From Ischnura elegans (taxonomy: Eukaryota; Arthropoda; Insecta; Odonata; Coenagrionidae), in contig NC_060258.1 in assembly GCF_921293095.1 (NCBI RefSeq), forward strand, positions 5,084,001-5,148,000: 64,000 nucleotides of DNA, given 5' to 3'. The notes under the pieces were generated by a model. The model was given only the letters and a program-made list of their open reading frames with translations. It did no database searches and was not told where the DNA came from. Position 1 is the stretch's first letter. Each line of letters starts with the position of its first letter. Below, piece after piece: positions 37,450 through 48,742 of the stretch. The position numbers and the translations under genes are program-made.

Positions 37450-37839
37450 TTAAGGAAGAACTTTAAAAGCAAAAACGCCATTATTTCGAGTTCATATGGA
37501 ACTCACCTAAACGACTCATTTTACATACTGATTTTATTTTAGTATTTTTTGTTTTTTTTTTGTATTTTTTGAGCCATTTTTTCGTCATATCATGTCTGTG
37601 CAAGCATTTTCCATTATTACCCCGTGAGATTTATACTTATCTATCAGGGATAGACATACACACCGATTTTTAATTTAAGCGTTGATATTAACGTATTTGT
37701 TTTTCAATCTTTCGCTTCACGAAGCGATACATGCCTGGTGTGAGCAAACTCCTGGGTGAGGATTATTCATTTCTGAAAGTTTCAAATTCGAATGAATTTT
37801 ATATTTTAGTTGCGTCGCACAACTATATTCTCTATAATA

Positions 37840-38408
37840 CGAGGTGTGTTCAAAAAATATCGCGACTTTTGTGTTTTTTCAAAAATTATTTATTTATTCA
37901 TGAATATCTACGAGTTCTTGCCACAGGGTAGAACGGTCAATAAGGAATATTACCTGCAAGTTATGCGCAATTTGCGCGAAGCAATCCGCCAGAAACGCCC
38001 GGATTTGTGGAAGAACAAAAATTGGCTTTTGCACCACGATAACGCCCCTGCTCACACATCGTTGCTTGTGCGCGACTTTTTGGCCAAAAACAACACACTA
38101 ATGATGCGGCAGCCACCGTATTCCCCAGATCTGGCCCCCTGTGACTTATTCTTGTTCCCTAAACTAAAGAGACCCATGAAAGGACGACGTTACGCTACGA
38201 TTGACGAGATAAAGACGGCATCGAAGGAGGAGCTGAACAAGATAAAAAAAATGATTTTTTGAAGTGCTTCGAAGTTTGGAAAAACCGTTGGCACAAGTGT
38301 ATAATATCTCATGGGGATTACTTTGAAGGGAACAAAATAGATATTCATGAATAAATAAATAATTTTTGAAAAAACACAAAAGTCGCGATATTTTTTTAAC
38401 ACACCTCG
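37840..38408 (+). mobile_element. mariner element with internal deletion, TIRs of about 68 bp
   Basis: The left end CGAGGTGTGTTCAAAAAATA continues to ATTCATGAATAT (37,907). The right end 38,341-38,408 is its inverted complement with few mismatches. TA duplicates flank it (37,838-37,839 and 38,409-38,410). The 569-bp length is less than half that of a full mariner, and the transposase N-terminus is missing. Confidence 0.92.
37920..38360 (+). pseudogene. mariner transposase C-terminal half, frameshifted
   Basis: Mariner transposases are DD34D cut-and-paste enzymes. The preserved part includes NKEYYLQVMRNLREAIRQKR, then LHHDNAPAHTS (second catalytic Asp) and PYSPDLAPCDLFLFPKLK (third Asp region). 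The frame breaks in the A-run at 38,243-38,252. The adjoining frame completes the usual tail (CFEVWKNRWHKCIISHGDYF) and stops near 38,360. The helix-turn-helix N-terminus and first catalytic Asp are deleted. Confidence 0.9.
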
Positions 38409-38410
38409 TA

Positions 38411-39714
38411 TACTCGTATAGTTCTATTTTGGTGGGGAGGATAAATAAGTCATATCATTCCTATATTATTGTTGCATTTCTGTTGACCTCATCTTCATCA
38501 AGGTACTTAATTTTATAATTTTATGTATGTTATGCAAGTGTTAAATGCACTTTGGTGTCTCAATAGTAAATGACAAAGTAATCATTTCTTACTCGGGATT
38601 ATTGACGCCCTCCTCATCCTATAAAATCTGTGGCGTTTCGTGTTCCGTCACAATATATGTATATCTCATGATACCGATACACACATTGTTCTATTCACAG
38701 CTATTAAAATATCACTACAAAAAATTGCGCAACGCTTCATAGACCGAATACTTATTTATTATTATTACGTCGGGAAAGGTACTTGTAAAATCATCAGAAG
38801 CCGCGTCGATGATTCGTGGTTACAAATGAACTATATTTACTTTAAATGCATTCATTGAATTTTCATTCTTACCCATCTCCATTTTTTCCATGACCTCATA
38901 CATTCACTAAATTTCAGCGTCACCTCCTCTCAATACATTACTAAATCTTTGGCAGTAACATTATTTTTGATTTTTTTGTTTCGCATGTTTTCATTTTCTG
39001 AAAAGTACATAATGATGAAAAATCTTTTTAATATTCGAGTGATAAAAGCAGATTCGTTTCGAGTTACATACCTTTAACAAATTGAACTAGGTGTTCTTTT
39101 TGTCGTTTAGTCATCTTCGTTTATATATTTATCAAAAGTATCTTGACTTGTGGATACTCACACATATCTTTTATTTTTAAAAAAGTCGGCAAATGTTCAA
39201 AAATCTTGCTGTAAGAAAAAGCGAATATTCAACTGACGAATGAATCAATAAAGCTATGTCACAGGCCGTCCATCTGCAGTGATGTCTTTGGATAATAACA
39301 TATCTATCAGCCCATAATATAAATTATCACCATTTATCCCAACTACTGACTCCATCATCACAATAAATGTGTGGCAGTGAATTGAAGTACATACCTTATT
39401 CCAGGAAAAATGCCCATCCGTTAGTAATGGGTGGCTAAAATAATTTTTTTGTTAAATGAAGTTTTATAAATTGCGATCCATTATTCAGTAACAGACGTCA
39501 TGTTTGTCCCTACTGGAACCATGGCATGTTGTCAGCGTTGTATTCAAATCTTTTGTATGTTTTCACATGAATAATGTTAAACAGAAATTACTTTATGATA
39601 CAACTTCCCTACATAAAACCAAATTACACCTTTTTCTTAACTATCTTCAATCTGATCCCATTCAATTTCCAGGAATATATTTCATGAATTGACTTTTCCA
39701 TGACGGCAACTGAT
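38411..39714. other. No gene seen, AT-rich
   Basis: Short frames only; nothing recognised. Confidence 0.45.
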
Positions 39715-39840
39715 GGTTTGTGATCGCTTTAGTTTTCCTGACGATATCCACATATGAAATAATGGAATATTTGGCATGAAAACCACAATGCCATTCGTTC
39801 TTTTTCACGAATACTTCATTTTTCACTGCCAGTTATACTT
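39715..39840 (+). repeat. Left arm of a diverged inverted repeat (partner 41,600-41,712)
   Basis: TTTAGTTTTCCTGACGAT, ATGAAATAATGGAAT and TTGGCATGAAAACCACAATG appear at 39,731-39,792. The complementary strand of 41,600-41,712 reads the same with minor changes. The arms are about 1.8 kb apart, which suggests an old foldback element or two opposed copies of one repeat. Confidence 0.6.
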
Positions 39841-39992
39841 TTTATGCAAAATCTATCCTATGGCCATGTTATATCAAACAAAATCTTAACTCCTGTGAAG
39901 AGGCTGATTGATAATTATTTTTTCTATTGTAAATTCATCCACAGCTGGAGCGTAAGAAATACACTCTTTATTTACAAAATCCTAATATAATA

Positions 39993-40222
39993 GCCGTTTT
40001 ACACGGTACACGGAATTGCGCAATCTGACGTACGTGCGAAGGCGCAATCAAAATTACGTCGTGTAAAGCGGTGAATTGCCAGAACACATGCGAGAATGCG
40101 TGGACGCGAGACGGCAAAATAGCCCATGTTCTTATTTCGTTCATGCATTCGCGCAATTCCACGCCATTTTAGAAAATAATGCAACTCTAATCTGCGCAAT
40201 TCCGTGTACCGTGTAAAACGGC
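39993..40222. mobile_element. MITE, 230 bp, perfect terminal inverted repeats
   Basis: The left end GCCGTTTTACACGGTACACG and the right end CGTGTACCGTGTAAAACGGC are exact inverted complements, and matching extends inward through GAATTGCGCA. The interior shows further self-complementarity around CGCAATC/GCGCAATTC. No coding potential. A degraded relative is at 11,885. Confidence 0.85.
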
Positions 40223-41599
40223 CTTAAGACCGCTTTGCCATTGACATGAATTTTGGAAAGTTTTCAGAATTTGGAATACAATTAAGGGAAATGTAACGGA
40301 AATTAAAAAGAGAAGGTTGGCGTGCATGTGTTTATTTCACTGAATATATTACAGTGTTCTCCTTTTGTCTCTACTATGATCGTCATCGTTTATTTGCTGC
40401 ATGATATTTGTGAAAGTTGTAAAATGAAAGAAACATCCAATTTCCAAAAGTACCCATAGAACTGACGTCATGGTAGTGGCGATGACAGCTAGATACGTAC
40501 TACCTTGGATATGAGATACCTTAAAGCTCTTATTAACCCATTTTAGAGCACTAAAATGACGGCAGAGGTCATTTGACTCATTTTTAGAATTCAAATATTC
40601 TCATATTCTCTTATTTAAATATTTTATTAATTTGAAACTTTTTCATTTACCTCATTTTGGTCTAAAATTTGATATATTAGCCTATATTCAACACTAAAGT
40701 TTTTTCTTAATTTTTTTGAAAGGTTGTACCTAGAATGGTAAGTCTAACACTAGGAGGACGGGAGTTCCGCGCTACCTAGAAGGACGGCTATAGCCATGCA
40801 TGTCAAGTAATCAGCAAGGGAGTAGTGTGATAGATGATTTGCTTGATTTTCAACCAGGAAATACCCGGTTCAATGACGGTTTCGTCCCATGGGCCCCTAC
40901 CTGTATGTCAAAAGCTAGGCATTCTGAAGAAAGATCTGAGGATTCTGAATTTTTGTGCTCATAAACTCCGCTTGCCAATGGTGGCGCATGCGTGCGTAAG
41001 ATAGAGAGATTGATGTGAAATTCTTCCTCTGTTCAAATCCACATTCCAATTAACTTTGGTGGGGATATAACCTCCGACATCAGCCTCCTACATTGTCTCA
41101 CACAATCGAATAACTAGTTCGGAGTGCTCTTGGCCCAACCCTAACCCGTTCATAACTACTGTTTTTCTCCCCATTGATTACTACTCGTTTAGCATAGACT
41201 CATTCTTTGCTCCATCCCAGGAATTGTTTTAGTCCATCACATAAAGTATTCCCCGATATTTCCATGGATTCCAGTCTTCATTTTTATTTTCATTGGATTT
41301 GCTTCCCGTGGTATTGATAGGCAGGATGAAAATGGGGTTGACTAGAAAGGATGAAAAAAGGAATAACGAAGTTACAATGAGGCTCACACCGAGATTCTGA
41401 ACTGACGAACGACAAATTTTCTGCAGTTTTTTCATCTACTTCGTTGAGAGAACGAAACAACAATTTAAAAAAAAATTAAGCTTGATATGGTGGAAATACG
41501 ACATAGGTCCACGATGAAGCATAACACAGGAAATAGTAATCTCCACACGTTAGTATATAGTTTCAGTACTGATCATGGTACCCATATTCAATGAAAAAC
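40223..41599. other. No gene seen
   Basis: Short frames only. TCTAACACTAGGAGGACGG at 40,743 superficially resembles a piggyBac terminus but has no partner. Confidence 0.4.
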
Positions 41600-41712
41600 C
41601 ACACCTTGAACATTAAGTGATGAAAGAAACAATTGCATTGCGGTTTTCATGCCACAAATTCCATTATTTCATAAGTGTACATCGTCAGGAAAACTAAACT
41701 GATCACACATTA
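41600..41712 (-). repeat. Right arm of a diverged inverted repeat (partner 39,715-39,840)
   Basis: Contains CATTGCGGTTTTCATGCCAC and ATTCCATTATTTCAT, then CGTCAGGAAAACTAAACTGA, the complement of the left arm. Confidence 0.6.
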
Positions 41713-43020
41713 AGTGTCTAAGCCATTTTTTGTAGTTGAATTATATGTTAAATGTGGAAATCACCTGTTGCTGCATGTGTTTTATTACGGAACAATTTTT
41801 ATCCCGTAAGTTCAGTTTTCTGTTCTTTCGCTTGAAGTCTTTTCGGGATTTCTATCGGGCTAAATTATTTTGCATCTCCAACGTCGCAACAAACGTCTCT
41901 TCCACCATATTAAGAGTGAAACTCATTACGACTCCAGGACTCGTCACCATGCACCCTGATGACGATATACGAGTTGTTATCCGATAGTTAAGGCCTCTGT
42001 TGAACCGTCGTGCCAGCGCCACGAACGAAACGTTTTCCCGAATAATGTTTCGGGAAAGAATAACATCACATTTTTCTAATTGTCATTTTGTTTGTGTTGA
42101 TTGTCGGTAAATGTCGCTGGGTGCTTGCCTTAGGGCCGTACTAATAGTCGTCTCCCTAAGAGGGCCCAAGGTGATAACTTCACAGGGGTAATCGCGGTAA
42201 CGTTTATTTAAACGTCCCCTAGCAGGCTCCTGGTTAGGGAGTCGGTCGGGTTGCATCGAAACAAGCCAGATTACGAAGTCACCAAAACACGGTTAGCAAC
42301 GAAAGCGTTTTGTTTACAATTCCAGTAGTTCGAATTTCCTCCGCATCATGCACATGTCGCAATGTGAGGCTGATCTCGCTACCAGCGTAAAGAAATTCAA
42401 CGGGGATCCTAGGAGACGACTATAAATACCAGATTTGTGCGTGGGGGTACTGGATGGGACAATATAGAGCAAAGGGATTCCTGGGAGTTGACTATTAACC
42501 CTAAGGCTGTGGGTACGTTTTTGAACGTATTGTCCGCTGGCTGGGGGGAAAACGTTTTTAGGCGTTTGACCATTGCTCGACTATCAACGCCAGTTTCCCA
42601 AAATAATTATTGCTACTCGGGTAGAGCGCAAGTGGATTATTCCTCACTGTAGGGATAATGCACCTATGACAAGTGCCCTAATGTAGGTCCATCCCTTGGT
42701 AAGAAAGAAAGGTGGGTCGCCCCGTATTAAAAGGTTTCACTGCTTGCAAGACACTCGACCAGGTTAGAGGGAAAAATACTTCTTGGTTCTCTCCCGCACA
42801 GGGTGGCAGGTAAAATCGCGTACTCCCGTAGCCAAAGGGTCATCCGTTGCGTCGGGTGCAATTAATCTGACAGATGCAACGCGAGTTATTTTTTCATTTC
42901 TCCATGCCGTTAGTTGGCATAGACCCTTGATGCTTATTATAACTGGTTCTTTCACACGCTCTATGCAGCCTTTCACTTTTCGCATTTAAAGCGGCAGATC
43001 TGAGGCGATAATTCAGCATA
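41713..43020. other. No gene recognised; moderately GC-rich tract at 42,100-42,980
   Basis: 42,100-42,980 has balanced composition and looks less AT-rich than its surroundings, with phrases like ACAGGGGTAATCGCGGTAAC. I could not match it to rRNA, tRNA or a protein. It might be a degenerate non-coding gene copy or an unrecognised element. Confidence 0.35.
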
Positions 43021-43029
43021 ATCAAGCAG

Positions 43030-43420
43030 AATAATGTCACAATACAACAACATAAAAGCAGTATTGCACATATATAAATAGCAAAATAAAAAAAGAATAC
43101 CGATCTTACACATTTTACATGCTAAAGTACATTACTTAAAATAATACTTAATAGCCTAAAAAGCACGTTTAATACCCCCCCCCCCTACCTGGATCGGTCC
43201 GGGATGGTATGACGGCATGGAAAGAGGTCTATGCATAGCACGAAAGATATCATGTAAATGTTCAACTACATTAATAAACTTTAGAGGTTTGCCACTTAGC
43301 CATGCCTTGAGTTGATAATGTCTTTTCACATCCTTGCCTGTTATGCACATTGCGTCTGAACTCAGCAATTCCAATATTTCACCTGAAAAAAGGTTAACAA
43401 CGACACAACAGGTCATTGGT
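43030..43420 (-). pseudogene. Unknown repeated coding remnant, copy 1
   Basis: A minus-strand frame of 86 codons (43,416-43,156) reads VVVNLFSGEILELLSSDAMC, then KDVKRHYQLKAWLSG, then FINVVEHLHDIFRAMHR. A related, more decayed copy with the same AT-rich downstream sequence lies at 51,970-52,200. I do not recognise the family. Shared 3' sequence suggests duplicated gene tails or a transposon 3' end. Confidence 0.45.
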
Positions 43421-44387
43421 CCAGTTTCTCATCGGAATAAGAAGATCGTGGCTTAAGTCGATTAGAGAATTTTAACGAGTAAGATTTAGTTTTCGGAAGT
43501 ATGGACGACGAGAGATGTAAAATACCGCTCTTCGAAGGAAATTAATATGATGATTGAAAGTAGCGGATGGAGATTTACTTGGAAGACAAGGAAATGCTGG
43601 AACACATGAAAGTGCCATTTGAGAGGCGGATTGAAAATTATTGGTTTCTTTAAATTTGAAAGAAGATTTATTCTCCTCTTTAAAGATTCACTGACCAAAT
43701 TTGAAATTACAAATCAACCAAAGACAACAATGCGTATAGTAACTCAGAGAAATTGCACACACTAAAGCATATTTGATTGAACAAGGAACGTGTATAAAGC
43801 CGTCTTGAACGCTAATATGAGGTCTTAGATCATTCCAAACGGTCTTTTAGAGTGATTGTTCAAAATATTTTTAATCGAGTTGAACGCCCTTTCATACAGT
43901 TGTAGTAAGCTTGAATTTACTTGAATGACGATAGTTAACACGGACGACGAAGGAATAACATAAAGCTAGACACAGAGAGTTTTATAATGATCATTTTTAT
44001 GCAAACAAAAATCTGTCGCAAGTTCTTGCACTACCAAACCATTATTCTGCTTCATGTGGTAGTTCAATGCGAACCTCTTCGTAAAATTGAAAAAGGGCTC
44101 CAAAGTGGTCATGATATCAAAACTCATCTCATCTCAAAGGGACCGGTGAGGAGGCTAGAAAACCTTCATTGATTGGTCTAAACGCTTCAGCACCATTCTA
44201 GAGCAATAGAAGTTAGAACCGTTCAAGACAAGACGAATTTGATGGAAGGGAAGGGATTCAAGACAAAATGTCCGCAGTCATGACGATGGAAATGATGCAA
44301 TATCCACTCGAGAAAGCTTGTTCAACGAGTCTTCAATGGAATTTGACGCTAATTTGACAGTATGAAACCACCTTAACACACCAACAC
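43421..44387. other. No gene seen, downstream of the XKR-like gene
   Basis: Probably includes the 3' UTR of the minus-strand gene ending at 44,388. I did not identify a sure polyadenylation signal. Confidence 0.4.
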
Positions 44388-44763
44388 TTAGTCCCCTGTG
44401 TACATTCCACCCAAATGTTCCAACACAGGTTTTCCTGCTCCCAGCTTCTTCCCCAGGCTGATCCAGGAAGGGAATGGAGGCCCATCACCGCACTCCGTTG
44501 TCGGTTCATGCCTGGATGCATTGTACTTGAGAACGAGGGGCAAGAGTACAAAGTTGAAGACCAGTATGGTTGCCGTGATGGCCCACCGGTAGTCTGCCAA
44601 TGGATGTCCGCCGTCCAATAGAAATGGCAGGGAAAGGGCTAAAACCAAGGTTTCGAAGTGGTATATGACGTCGTCATACAAGTCCACGCGCCAAATATTC
44701 AGGGAATACGGCGTGATGAACAGGCGGTGGATTGGCCACAGTGGATACGATTCCGTAAGATCC
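44388..44763 (-). CDS. XK-related (XKR-like) membrane protein, last coding exon
   Basis: XK-related proteins are multipass plasma-membrane proteins; several are phospholipid scramblases or partners of lipid-transfer proteins. This exon follows an acceptor (TCCAAATAG at 44,764-44,772) and completes the AG carried by the upstream exon. It encodes 125 codons including the stop at 44,388-44,390. Two hydrophobic segments are evident: YHFETLVLALSLPFLLDG and WAITATILVFNFVLLPLVLKY. A short tail rich in Gly and Lys ends GGMYTGD. The WPIHRLFITPYSLNIWRVDLYDD stretch precedes them (WPIHRLF start at about 44,737). Together with the other four exons this gives a continuous frame. The family call is strong from the upstream exon; the member or orthologue cannot be told. 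Confidence 0.87.
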
Positions 44764-45564
44764 CTATTTGGAGAGTAAATTCATATATATGGATTGATGG
44801 AAAATATTAGGGAAAAATTCTATAAGAATAAAAATAATATTAAATTACATATCTCTCCGTTGTTGGCGTGGCGTCTACCAGACGCCTGGCCATTTTGTTT
44901 TTTTGCCCGAAACGTATTTCCATAGTTAGGAAACTCACATTCCTTAAATCTTATTTTTTATGATTCTGAAATAGTCGCCAATATGTTATATGTATTGTCA
45001 CATTTATGGAATAAATTTTGATATTTTGTAGTTTTTGGAGTGTAGTAGATGTCACACGAAAACTTAAGTTACAATACCTCAGATGGTAATAACTTCGTAA
45101 TATTCACGTTCATGATTTAGACTAACAACTGTTTAAAGTGTGAAATTTTGGACATGCGTCTTATTGCTACGAATTTCTTATTGTTATCAATTTCATATAA
45201 TATCGATGAAAGAAAAACTGTAAGAAACGTCAAGGTAATAAGTTTTCAGTCTTTCATTAATACCAATATTTCCATCATTATTATGCATAAATTTGCTGTC
45301 CATTCATGAAATTTAGTATTCAATGAATGATTCATTGTAGTTTAAAAAAAGTTATTTCTACTTTCATGCATTTTTTTACCCATTCCAAAATGGTGTCTTT
45401 GAGATGCCGCGCGACAAACAGCGTTCCAAAATGTGACGCAACTAACGGGTTATATAAATCACAGTTTGCTGGCACATTAAATAAAAAATAAATGATGGAA
45501 ATGATGATAAACTGAATTTTTTAAAATTTCTATGCATAATGTTACTCCATTTTATGACATAACC

Positions 45565-45726
45565 CAGGGGTCTCCTATTTACTAGGTCACGAGGGCCACA
45601 CTCCAGGTTCCGAATAGCCCCGCGGGCCGGATAGCAAATTTGCCGAAGACTGAAGTATTCGATACTAACGTTCACTGAATCGCGCTACTTGAAACGAGTG
45701 CGCGGGCCGTATTTTGGAGACCCCTG
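45565..45726. mobile_element. hAT-type MITE, CAGGGGTCTCC ends
   Basis: The left end is CAGGGGTCTCC and the right end GGAGACCCCTG. The flanking 8-mers ACATAACC (45,557-45,564) and AGTTAACC (45,727-45,734) agree at 6 of 8 positions, an aged hAT target duplication. The body contains GCGGGCCGGATAGC and GCGGGCCGTATTTTGGAG, giving further inverted symmetry. Confidence 0.8.
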
Positions 45727-46813
45727 AGTTAACCGAACACAGCTAATTCATGAACTCTCAGTAACAAACGGCAAATGCACCTATGCACCAAGTCGGATTT
45801 GATACAAACACAGACTAGAGCTTCGTCACTTATTTTCATCATTAGGGGGCCTAAAAGCTTGGCGCTTACAGTACCGTAAACCGGGACAACTTTGCCACTT
45901 TTTTTTATTTTTCAACTGCATTCTCGTAAGTTCATGTACGAAAATTATTTAAAACCATTATCAGCCATTGCTCTTGGTATACACTTTCAAAATTTGTGAA
46001 ATAACCACAACTTAAGTAAAAGTTTATACGTTAAAAATTGAAAACATAGTAGGCAAAGATTCTCTGGAACTGGGGCAACTTTGCCAAAGGAGTCATATCC
46101 AGTAGAAACTTTAATAAAACAATGGAATAAATAATTTTAACTTAGAAAACTCTCACATATAGAATGGTACACACAGATAATCAAAACACTGTACATAGTA
46201 TATTATGATTATCCACTAATTTTTCTTCTATTTACAAGTTCCTCCAATATGATTGTGTGTGGGGGTGCTTGGAAGTAATCAAGTGAGATTTTTTCACGGC
46301 TTCTCCTGGGGCCACATTAATTTTCTTCTCTATGGCGAACCTTTGTTTGGATTACGACGATAGGCTTGAAGATAATTAAAAATTGAAGCACTTACTATTG
46401 TAGGAGTGTAGTGTAGGAGAATATTTTCGATGCATCCGGAATTCAAGACTAAACTTCTCTGGGATTGAGTGGCACATTACCACATTTCTCGAACCCTGAT
46501 ATGATGTTTGATTTCATTTTACCTCCTTCATCCAAAGCACTGAGAAGTTTGGCCAAAAGTGTAGTAAATGCTCTATTTTCGAGAGTTTTATAATTAGTAA
46601 ACTTCCACTATTTACTGTCAGTCAGTATAGCTCTACATTTATTTTTTACAAGGAGTGAAGACTGAAACATCAAAAGGTTGTCAAAAATGATTGGATGATG
46701 GTGTAAGAACACAGAATGAATCAATCACCAATCAATGGCATTAAATGGCATTCCACAGTCTGCATAAACAAGCACATGTTCGAGGATCACTATTTCCATA
46801 TCCTTGCTCAATA

Positions 46814-48639
46814 CTCAGGGAAAAATTTCTGCCGTGTAAGTCATTTGGAACTGTCATCTATCTGCTTTGTACCACTGACTTATATGTGCATTCGAACTGA
46901 TGTGGAATTGAAACACGGTACAAAGCAGTTCATGACGTCATAGCGTCCTACCATGTTATCAACTCATTTGTAACACATTTTGAACTGCTTTTGATTTCCA
47001 TTGGAAACTGCTATGGAACCCATTTGGATTTCAATTTGAAACTCGTTTGTACCACTCGTTCATCCGTTTTGAAACTGATTTGTACGAGTTGGACACCCAT
47101 TTGGAACTCGTTTGTACACCATGCCACCTGCTTTGTAGCAGTTCAAGATGGCGTATTCAATTTTCTTCAAGTTTATTTTAGTCTGTTTCGGAAATTTAGG
47201 CAAGGTTAATATTGTGATTTGAAGTGCGGCAGTGCCATCATTTCGCAATAGCTCCATTGCTTTCCAAAGCATTAGTCATAAGCGGTCGTAAGCGAAGGAC
47301 TTTCAAGCTTGACAAGCTTTACACAGTTTTCATATTTTCATATTGCGGAGTGAGGGGTAACTCACTTTGGTGGTCAAAAAATTCCTTATCGAGATCTTAA
47401 TTCCGATCTTGCGTAGTTGATGTGTATCATTCAGTGTCCATTTTTGAGTGAAATGCCTTCGTTTCTGGATATTTTTTCTTGAAAACCGTCATGTTAAATA
47501 TCTGAAAATTTAATGGAAAATGCGAAAAAAAGGCCTTTCCGGGTAATCGAACTTGTCTACCTCGACATTGAAATATATTTTCGAAGGAGGGTTTCATGGC
47601 AAAAAAATTCAGTCCCAAAATACCGATCCAAATATAGACATACACTATTTCCTAGGGATCGCGAAGACAATACATCGGTATGTTTTATGCATATTAATCG
47701 ATGCAAAATACTACTTTTCCGGTAATATTAAAGAAGGAAAGCAATGAAGAAAAGGTTGCAAAACTGCCGCAAAATTCAATATTTATATGTGCGAAGTATG
47801 CTTTGAAAGCATAGACATGGATGATTTTACGATAATAATATACTTAGAAACGCAAAAAAACGCGAGCGCTATGAAGTTGTTATTGAATACCTTTATTATA
47901 CGCAACCAAGATTCTCGGTACGTAGTGGAGATAATCTTGTCGCATTTCAAATCGGACCCAAAAATACGATTTAAGTAACAAGGAAAATGGAATAATTTTT
48001 AAACTCATTCGAGTGAATATTTGGGAGTTCCGTTTCAATTAACTGCCTTGCGATTATTTCTTAAACCACTTATGCATTTTTATTGCGTATATTAGAGAAT
48101 TTTCGTTTTCTCGACCAAACGCACCAGACTGAACCTGGCCATGGCATGTTGGCGCGTAGAAGACAGTTCCTAAACAAATGATGACGCATATAAGTCGCAT
48201 GGATTTGTTCACAAAGAATTGCAAACGTATGGAAAGCAGTAACACAGGAATCGTCTACGTATACAGCAGTGACAATACGAACTTTTACGTCTGGAAATCC
48301 TATTGAATCGTTCAACAAGAATTGTAAACGTATGGAAAGCCGTTACACATGAATCTTCTCAGTACACAACAGTACCAATACGAATGATGACGTACGGAAA
48401 TCCTGTCGTCTCGTTCAAAAGGAGTTCCAAATGTGTAGGAAGCAGTTCCACACGAACACGCTCTGTACAAAGGAGTTCGAAAGGGGATCACAAATGAGTT
48501 ACAAACGTCTTCATATTTCTAATTTTTGGTGCAAATGAGTGAAAATGAATTTCACAGCAGTTCCAATGCAGATTTTGGTGTTCCAAAGCAGTTTCAAAAG
48601 GGTTCCAAAGCAGTTGCAAAGCAAAAATATTTCCCTGAG
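46814..48639. mobile_element. Nested TA-flanked element with CTCAGGGAAA ends and degenerate subterminal repeats
   Basis: The left end CTCAGGGAAAAATTTCTGC (46,814) and the right end GCAAAAATATTTCCCTGAG (to 48,639) are inverted, each flanked by TA. Subterminal zones (46,840-47,130 and 48,420-48,625) hold many degenerate 20-mers such as TTTGGAACTCGTTTGTACC and, inverted, GTTCCAAAGCAGTT. The centre has no recognisable transposase. Confidence 0.7.
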
Positions 48640-48742
48640 TACCGTCTGGCACCCTGGTTTCTTTGAATGGTGGTTCTTCACCTTACTGTCAATTGTATTA
48701 AATGGAATATTATACTTCAGGGCTGCTTTTACACTGTTCATT

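Noticed and set aside
40740..40760. TCTAACACTAGG as a piggyBac terminus
   Set aside because: No TTAA, no partner end and no transposase nearby.
42100..42700. rRNA-like phrase ACAGGGGTAATCGCGGTAAC
   Set aside because: The surrounding sequence does not follow any rRNA order I can recall, so I did not call an rRNA.
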